Part shown: positions 60,321 to 64,000 of the stretch, piece by piece | Layout of the letters: each line of letters opens with the position of its first letter | Numbering within the stretch: position 1 is the stretch's first letter | Assembly (NCBI RefSeq): GCF_965218685.1 | Contig: NZ_OZ244657.1 | Span: 372,001 to 436,000 of the forward strand | Length of the DNA: 64,000 nt | Direction of reading: 5' to 3' | From: Thalassobius sp965218685 | GTDB taxonomy: Bacteria; Pseudomonadota; Alphaproteobacteria; Rhodobacterales; Rhodobacteraceae | Translations under genes and position numbers: made by a program | The notes under the pieces: model-generated | What the model saw: the letters and a program-made list of their open reading frames with translations, nothing else | Told to the model about the DNA's origin: nothing | Databases searched by the model: none

Positions 60321-61676
60321 ATGGAAACGAAAACGCAACTTGCAAAACTGGGTCTGTTTGACGCGAAGGTCCCTCGTTACACGAGTTACCCTACGGCGCC
60401 ACACTTCTCAAATGACGTCTCAGACGGGGATTTTAGAAGCTGGATCAGGGGGATAGAACCTGAATCAGAGATATCTCTTTACCTGCATGTGCCGTTTTGT
60501 CGCCGTCTGTGCTGGTTCTGTGCCTGCCGGACTCAAGGCACTCAATCGGAATCACCTGTTCGCGCCTATGTGGAAACTCTGAAGGCCGAATTGCAGATTC
60601 TGAAACGTGATCTGCCCGAGGGCGTAAGGCTCAACCGGTTGCATTGGGGGGGCGGGACGCCCACGCTTTTGTCCGCTGAAATGATGACCGATCTGGCCGA
60701 AGCCGTGCTGGATGTGGCGCCTTTTGCAAAGAATTATGAATTTTCAGTCGAAATCGACCCGAACGAGATCGACGACGCTCGCCTAAGTGCACTGGCTGCG
60801 GCCGGGATGAACCGGGCCTCGATCGGAGTGCAGGACTTCGACCCAGATATTCAGAAAACCATCGGACGGATTCAGGGCTTTGATATCACCCGCGACGCGA
60901 TCGAGGCGATCCGCAGTCACGGAGTTTACAGCCTTAACGCCGACATCCTGTTCGGCCTGCCGCACCAGTCCAACGAGCGCATCACCGAAAGTGTGCAAAA
61001 ACTGCTGTCGCTGAACCCTGACCGGGTCGCCTTGTATGGCTATGCGCATGTGCCGTGGATGGCCAAGCGGCAACAGATGATCCCCTCGGACGCGTTGCCC
61101 ACCCCCGAAGAGCGGCTGGAACTGTTCGAGACAGCCCGCCGCCTGTTCGCCTGGGACAATTACGTGGAAATCGGCATCGACCACTTCGCCACAAAATCGG
61201 ATGGCCTGAGCATCGCTCAGAAAACCGGAAAACTGCGCCGCAATTTCCAGGGATACACGGATGATACGTCTGACGTGTTGCTGGGCGTCGGCGCGTCGTC
61301 GATCTCGCGGTTTCCGCAGGGCTATGCTCAGAACGCTCCCAGCACCGGCGCGCATACCGCCGCCATCCGCGAGGGGCGCTACTCGACCGCGCGGGGTCAC
61401 CTTTTCCGCAACGACGACGTTCTGCGCTCGCGGATCATCGAGATGCTGATGTGCGACTTTGCCACCGACGACGCCGAGCTGAAGGAAACCTTCCAGATGA
61501 CGCAGGCCGAGTTGAACGCGCTTTTCGCCCCTGCACGGGCCGAATTCTCCGAGATGCTGGAACACAACAGCAAGGGTCTGTACATCCCGGCACAGGCACG
61601 TCCGCTGACCCGGATGATCGCCCGTTCTTTCGATGCTTATGACCTAAGCAAAGCTGGGCATTCCTCGGCTATCTAG
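60321..61676 (+). CDS. hemN: Oxygen-independent coproporphyrinogen III oxidase (radical SAM)
   Basis: Radical SAM enzyme of 451 aa that performs the anaerobic version of the HemF reaction. The 4Fe-4S motif C-x3-C-x2-C is visible in VPFCRRLCWFCACRTQG at about residues 60-70. The glycine-rich SAM-binding LHWGGGTPTLLS and later conserved RASIGVQDFDPDIQ are present, with the C-terminal HemN domain. It is adjacent and divergent from fnrL, which suggests FnrL control. No clear ribosome site precedes the ATG at 60321, consistent with a near-leaderless transcript. Confidence 0.95.
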   Translation: METKTQLAKLGLFDAKVPRYTSYPTAPHFSNDVSDGDFRSWIRGIEPESEISLYLHVPFCRRLCWFCACRTQGTQSESPVRAYVETLKAELQILKRDLPEGVRLNRLHWGGGTPTLLSAEMMTDLAEAVLDVAPFAKNYEFSVEIDPNEIDDARLSALAAAGMNRASIGVQDFDPDIQKTIGRIQGFDITRDAIEAIRSHGVYSLNADILFGLPHQSNERITESVQKLLSLNPDRVALYGYAHVPWMAKRQQMIPSDALPTPEERLELFETARRLFAWDNYVEIGIDHFATKSDGLSIAQKTGKLRRNFQGYTDDTSDVLLGVGASSISRFPQGYAQNAPSTGAHTAAIREGRYSTARGHLFRNDDVLRSRIIEMLMCDFATDDAELKETFQMTQAELNALFAPARAEFSEMLEHNSKGLYIPAQARPLTRMIARSFDAYDLSKAGHSSAI

Positions 61677-61708
61677 GGAAACGACCAAAGCCAAACTGGG
61701 GCGAGCAC

Positions 61709-62611
61709 ATGCGGATCGCCACGTTCAATCTGCAAAACCTGCGTCTGCGCGGCGATCATCTGGATGGCGCCCGCGATAGCGACTTGCCCGCTGACATGGG
61801 CGATCAGGCCCCGACGCTGGATCACTCAGATCGCCAGCTTAGCGCGCAGGTCATCCGCGACACGACGGCCGATATCATCGCCTTGCAAGAGGTATTCGAC
61901 AGCGCGACCCTGGATGCATTTCACGACCGCTATCTGACGCCAATCGGGGTGACATACCCGCACCGTCATTGCTTGCCCGGAAATGATGGGCGCGGGCTGG
62001 ATGTGGCCGTGATGGCGCGAAGCCCTTTGGATCTGGTGCGCAGCCACGCCGCACTGACGCCGCAGGATCTGGAGCTGGATCTGCCGTCTTTGCCGCTGGA
62101 TCAGCCGATTTTTCGCCGGGATGTGTTGGAAATTCGTAGTGGAGCCCTGACCCTGTTCATCTGTCACTTCAAGGCCCCCTACCCCGACACCCAACGCACA
62201 TGGGACATCCGCCGCGCCGAAGCGCGGGCATTGCACGAAATCATTTACCGCTCGCAGTCGCCGCAGGCGCTTTGGCTGGTTCTGGGGGATCTGAACGAGC
62301 CCGCCTCAGACCATGCGCCGCGCGCCCTAGAGGAGTTGTCAGCGATCAGCGTTGATCTTCTGGACCGGTTGCCCGCGCCGCAGCGGTGGACGTGGCACCA
62401 CCCGCCCAGCCATCTGTATGGCCATCCCGATGCGATGCTGGCCAGCCCTACCCTGGCGCACCAATTCCCGAACGCTGTTCCACAAATTCTGCGAGAGGGC
62501 ATGAGCCTTGAGACCCACCGCAACCCCGGTCCGCATTTGTCCGGCGTCGGCCATCATCGCCCACACGCCAGTGACCACGCGGCGTTGGTGCTGGATTTAC
62601 CCGGCCTCTGA
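61709..62611 (+). CDS. Endonuclease/exonuclease/phosphatase-family hydrolase
   Basis: A 300-aa member of the DNase I-like EEP superfamily. Core motifs are present: MRIATFNLQNLR at the N-terminus, IALQEVF (catalytic Glu), LVLGDLNEPASDHAPR (Asp/Asn), and a C-terminal SDHAALVL (Asp-His). The substrate may be DNA, a phospholipid or another phosphodiester; sequence does not tell. There is no signal peptide. It starts 32 bases after hemN and is convergent with era. Confidence 0.87.
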   Translation: MRIATFNLQNLRLRGDHLDGARDSDLPADMGDQAPTLDHSDRQLSAQVIRDTTADIIALQEVFDSATLDAFHDRYLTPIGVTYPHRHCLPGNDGRGLDVAVMARSPLDLVRSHAALTPQDLELDLPSLPLDQPIFRRDVLEIRSGALTLFICHFKAPYPDTQRTWDIRRAEARALHEIIYRSQSPQALWLVLGDLNEPASDHAPRALEELSAISVDLLDRLPAPQRWTWHHPPSHLYGHPDAMLASPTLAHQFPNAVPQILREGMSLETHRNPGPHLSGVGHHRPHASDHAALVLDLPGL

Positions 62612-62621
62612 ACGCTGAAAA

Positions 62622-63527
62622 TCAGGTGTTTCCGTCACGGAAATCCAGACCCATTTCCGAGTAACGCTCGGCCTCTTCCTGCCAGTTTTCACGCACCTTC
62701 ACTTGCAAAAACAAGTGGATACGTCGGCCCATGAATTCCTCAAGCTCGGCGCGTGCGGCCTGGCTGACTGCCTTGATCGTCTCACCGCGCTTGCCCAGAA
62801 CGATACCTTTGTGGCCATCGCGCTGCACATAGATGATCTGGTCAACACGAGCCGAGCCATCCTTGCGCTCTTCCCATTTCTCGGTTTCGACCGTCATTTG
62901 ATAGGGCAGTTCCTGATGCAGGCGCAGGGTCAGTTTTTCGCGGGTCATTTCGGCGGCGATCATGCGCATGGGCAGATCGGCGATCTGGTCCTCTGGGTAC
63001 AGCCAAGGGCCCTCGGGCAGTTCCTGGGCCAACCATTTGCGCAGATCGTCAACGCCATGCCCTTTTTCAGCCGAGATCATGAAGGTCTGAACAAAGTTGA
63101 AGCGGGCATTCAGATCCTGGGACAAAGCCAGCAAATCCTCGGCCTTGACCCGGTCAATCTTGTTGATGGCCAGAGCGATGCGACGCTCGCCCAAGTCGGC
63201 CAGCCCCTCAAGGATGCGCTCGACGCCTTCGGTAACACCGCGATGCGCCTCGACCAGCAGGACGATCACGTCCGCATCAGCAGCCCCGCCCCAGGCGGCG
63301 GCAACCATTGCGCGGTCCAGACGGCGACGCGGGCGGAACAGGCCGGGCGTGTCGACGAACACGATCTGGCTTTCACCCTCCATGGCGACGCCCCGGATGC
63401 GCGCGCGCGTGGTTTGAACCTTGTGCGTCACGATCGAGACCTTCGCCCCCACCATCCGGTTGGTCAGCGTGGATTTACCGGCGTTCGGCTCTCCGATCAG
63501 GGCCACAAAGCCTGCGCGCTTGGTCAT
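62622..63527 (-). CDS. era: GTPase Era
   Basis: Essential ribosome-assembly GTPase of 301 aa that binds near the 3' end of 16S rRNA. The G motifs are GEPNAGKSTL (G1), DTPGLF (G3) and NKIDRV (G4), and the C-terminal KH domain has VQRDGHKGIVLGKRGETIK. AAGGAGAG lies ahead of the ATG at 63527. In many alphaproteobacteria era follows rnc, but here the gene upstream is an EamA transporter. Confidence 0.97.
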   Translation of the reverse strand: MTKRAGFVALIGEPNAGKSTLTNRMVGAKVSIVTHKVQTTRARIRGVAMEGESQIVFVDTPGLFRPRRRLDRAMVAAAWGGAADADVIVLLVEAHRGVTEGVERILEGLADLGERRIALAINKIDRVKAEDLLALSQDLNARFNFVQTFMISAEKGHGVDDLRKWLAQELPEGPWLYPEDQIADLPMRMIAAEMTREKLTLRLHQELPYQMTVETEKWEERKDGSARVDQIIYVQRDGHKGIVLGKRGETIKAVSQAARAELEEFMGRRIHLFLQVKVRENWQEEAERYSEMGLDFRDGNT

Positions 63528-63582
63528 GGTTCGTCTCTCCTTGGATCAAGGTCAGCGGCATAGCGCAAAACATCGGCCACCG

Positions 63583-64000
63583 CTAGCCCGCTTTGCTTTG
63601 ACGGCGCAGAGAATACAGCCCGCTTGCCACGATCACTGCCCCGCCCAGCAGCGTCAAGCCGTCGGGACGCTCTTCAAAGATCACCACGGCCAGAATCAGG
63701 GCGAATACCAGACGCGAGTACCGAAACGGTGCAACAAAGCCGATTTCCCCGATGCGCATCGCCCGCGTCAGCGCGCCATACGCTAGAACGCCGACCACCG
63801 ACGTGCCGATCAGCAAATAGACGGCCTCTGACGGTGGGGCTTGCAGCTGTTCGGCGCGAGATCCCATCAGGATCACCCCGGCAAGGACCATAACAGCGAA
63901 ACCAAGCGTACCAAGCTGTGCGGTGGACATGCTGGGTGGACTGGCGCGCGTGGCCAGGTCACGTCCCGCAAACCCGATCATACCCAACAGCGCAAAGATC
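63583..64000 (-). CDS. EamA/DMT-family transporter (C-terminal part, cut by window edge)
   Basis: Membrane transporter of the drug/metabolite superfamily. About 138 residues are visible, the second EamA repeat with about four or five helices (for example LGFAVMVLAGVILM and LIGTSVVGVLAYGALTRAM). The conserved glycine-rich region near the end is LTLLGGAVIVASGLYSL. The frame is open to position 64000, so the gene continues beyond the window; its start is not visible. It lies 55 bases upstream of era on the same strand. The substrate is unknown. Confidence 0.87.
   Translation of the reverse strand, partial: IFALLGMIGFAGRDLATRASPPSMSTAQLGTLGFAVMVLAGVILMGSRAEQLQAPPSEAVYLLIGTSVVGVLAYGALTRAMRIGEIGFVAPFRYSRLVFALILAVVIFEERPDGLTLLGGAVIVASGLYSLRRQSKAG

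Overview
The window looks like a chromosomal segment of a marine alphaproteobacterium of the Rhodobacteraceae (Roseobacter group). I infer this from high-GC codon use, the gene set (FnrL, ccoNOQP-ccoGHIS, DUF2125, extensin-like and Hint_2 proteins, hpa-type aromatic catabolism) and gene order. No species can be named from sequence alone. I see no tRNA, rRNA or CRISPR array.

Layout. (1) 0.1-12.5 kb: housekeeping genes gloB, clpA, an M23 peptidase, a MotA/MotB-like pair with a very long coiled coil, a ChaC-type cyclotransferase, a DUF2125 protein, and a hisC-tyrA-extensin operon, then a YqhA-like membrane protein. (2) 12.5-27.0 kb: an accessory island bracketed by two 69-bp direct repeats exactly 14,385 bp apart. 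It carries an AraC regulator, an aldehyde dehydrogenase, two short-chain dehydrogenases, the amputated end of a second aldehyde dehydrogenase, a TetR regulator divergent from a flavin/Fe-S demethylase-type oxidoreductase, an IS91-type element with its own tyrosine recombinase, and a lysR/nhaA-sbtA unit pairing a bicarbonate permease with a Na+/H+ antiporter. (3) 27-30 kb: an orphan SUKH protein, rpsD and a Hint-domain protein. (4) 30-32.9 kb: nirBD, preceded by two hairpins with identical AATGGC hexaloops, which fits a NasT/ANTAR-controlled leader. (5) 32.9-41.7 kb: a homoprotocatechuate (4-hydroxyphenylacetate) meta-cleavage operon hpaR/hpaFED-VOC dioxygenase-hpaGH plus two flavoproteins. It has two unrelated ring-cleavage dioxygenases and an HpaF whose catalytic Pro-1 is Ala. 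(6) 41.7-47.2 kb: haem genes hemC, hemE, hemF, an SDR lacking its catalytic Lys, an RsmC-type methyltransferase and clpS. (7) 47.2-60.3 kb: a HAD phosphatase, a DacA-type carboxypeptidase, then the cbb3 oxidase assembly (ccoGHIS) and structural (ccoNOQP) operons, a universal stress protein and fnrL. (8) 60.3-64 kb: hemN, an EEP-family hydrolase, era and a truncated EamA transporter.

How it fits together. Regions 6-8 form a micro-oxic respiration block. Four FNR-type boxes lie upstream of ccoG, ccoN, uspA and in the fnrL-hemN gap, so FnrL probably co-ordinates oxidase, copper loading, haem synthesis and stress protein. Region 5 is a self-contained catabolic operon under a MarR repressor with a palindromic operator. 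The accessory island is the least conserved-looking part and shows gene debris, an insertion element and flanking repeats.

Limits: everything rests on reading the sequence and remembered family features; no database search was run.
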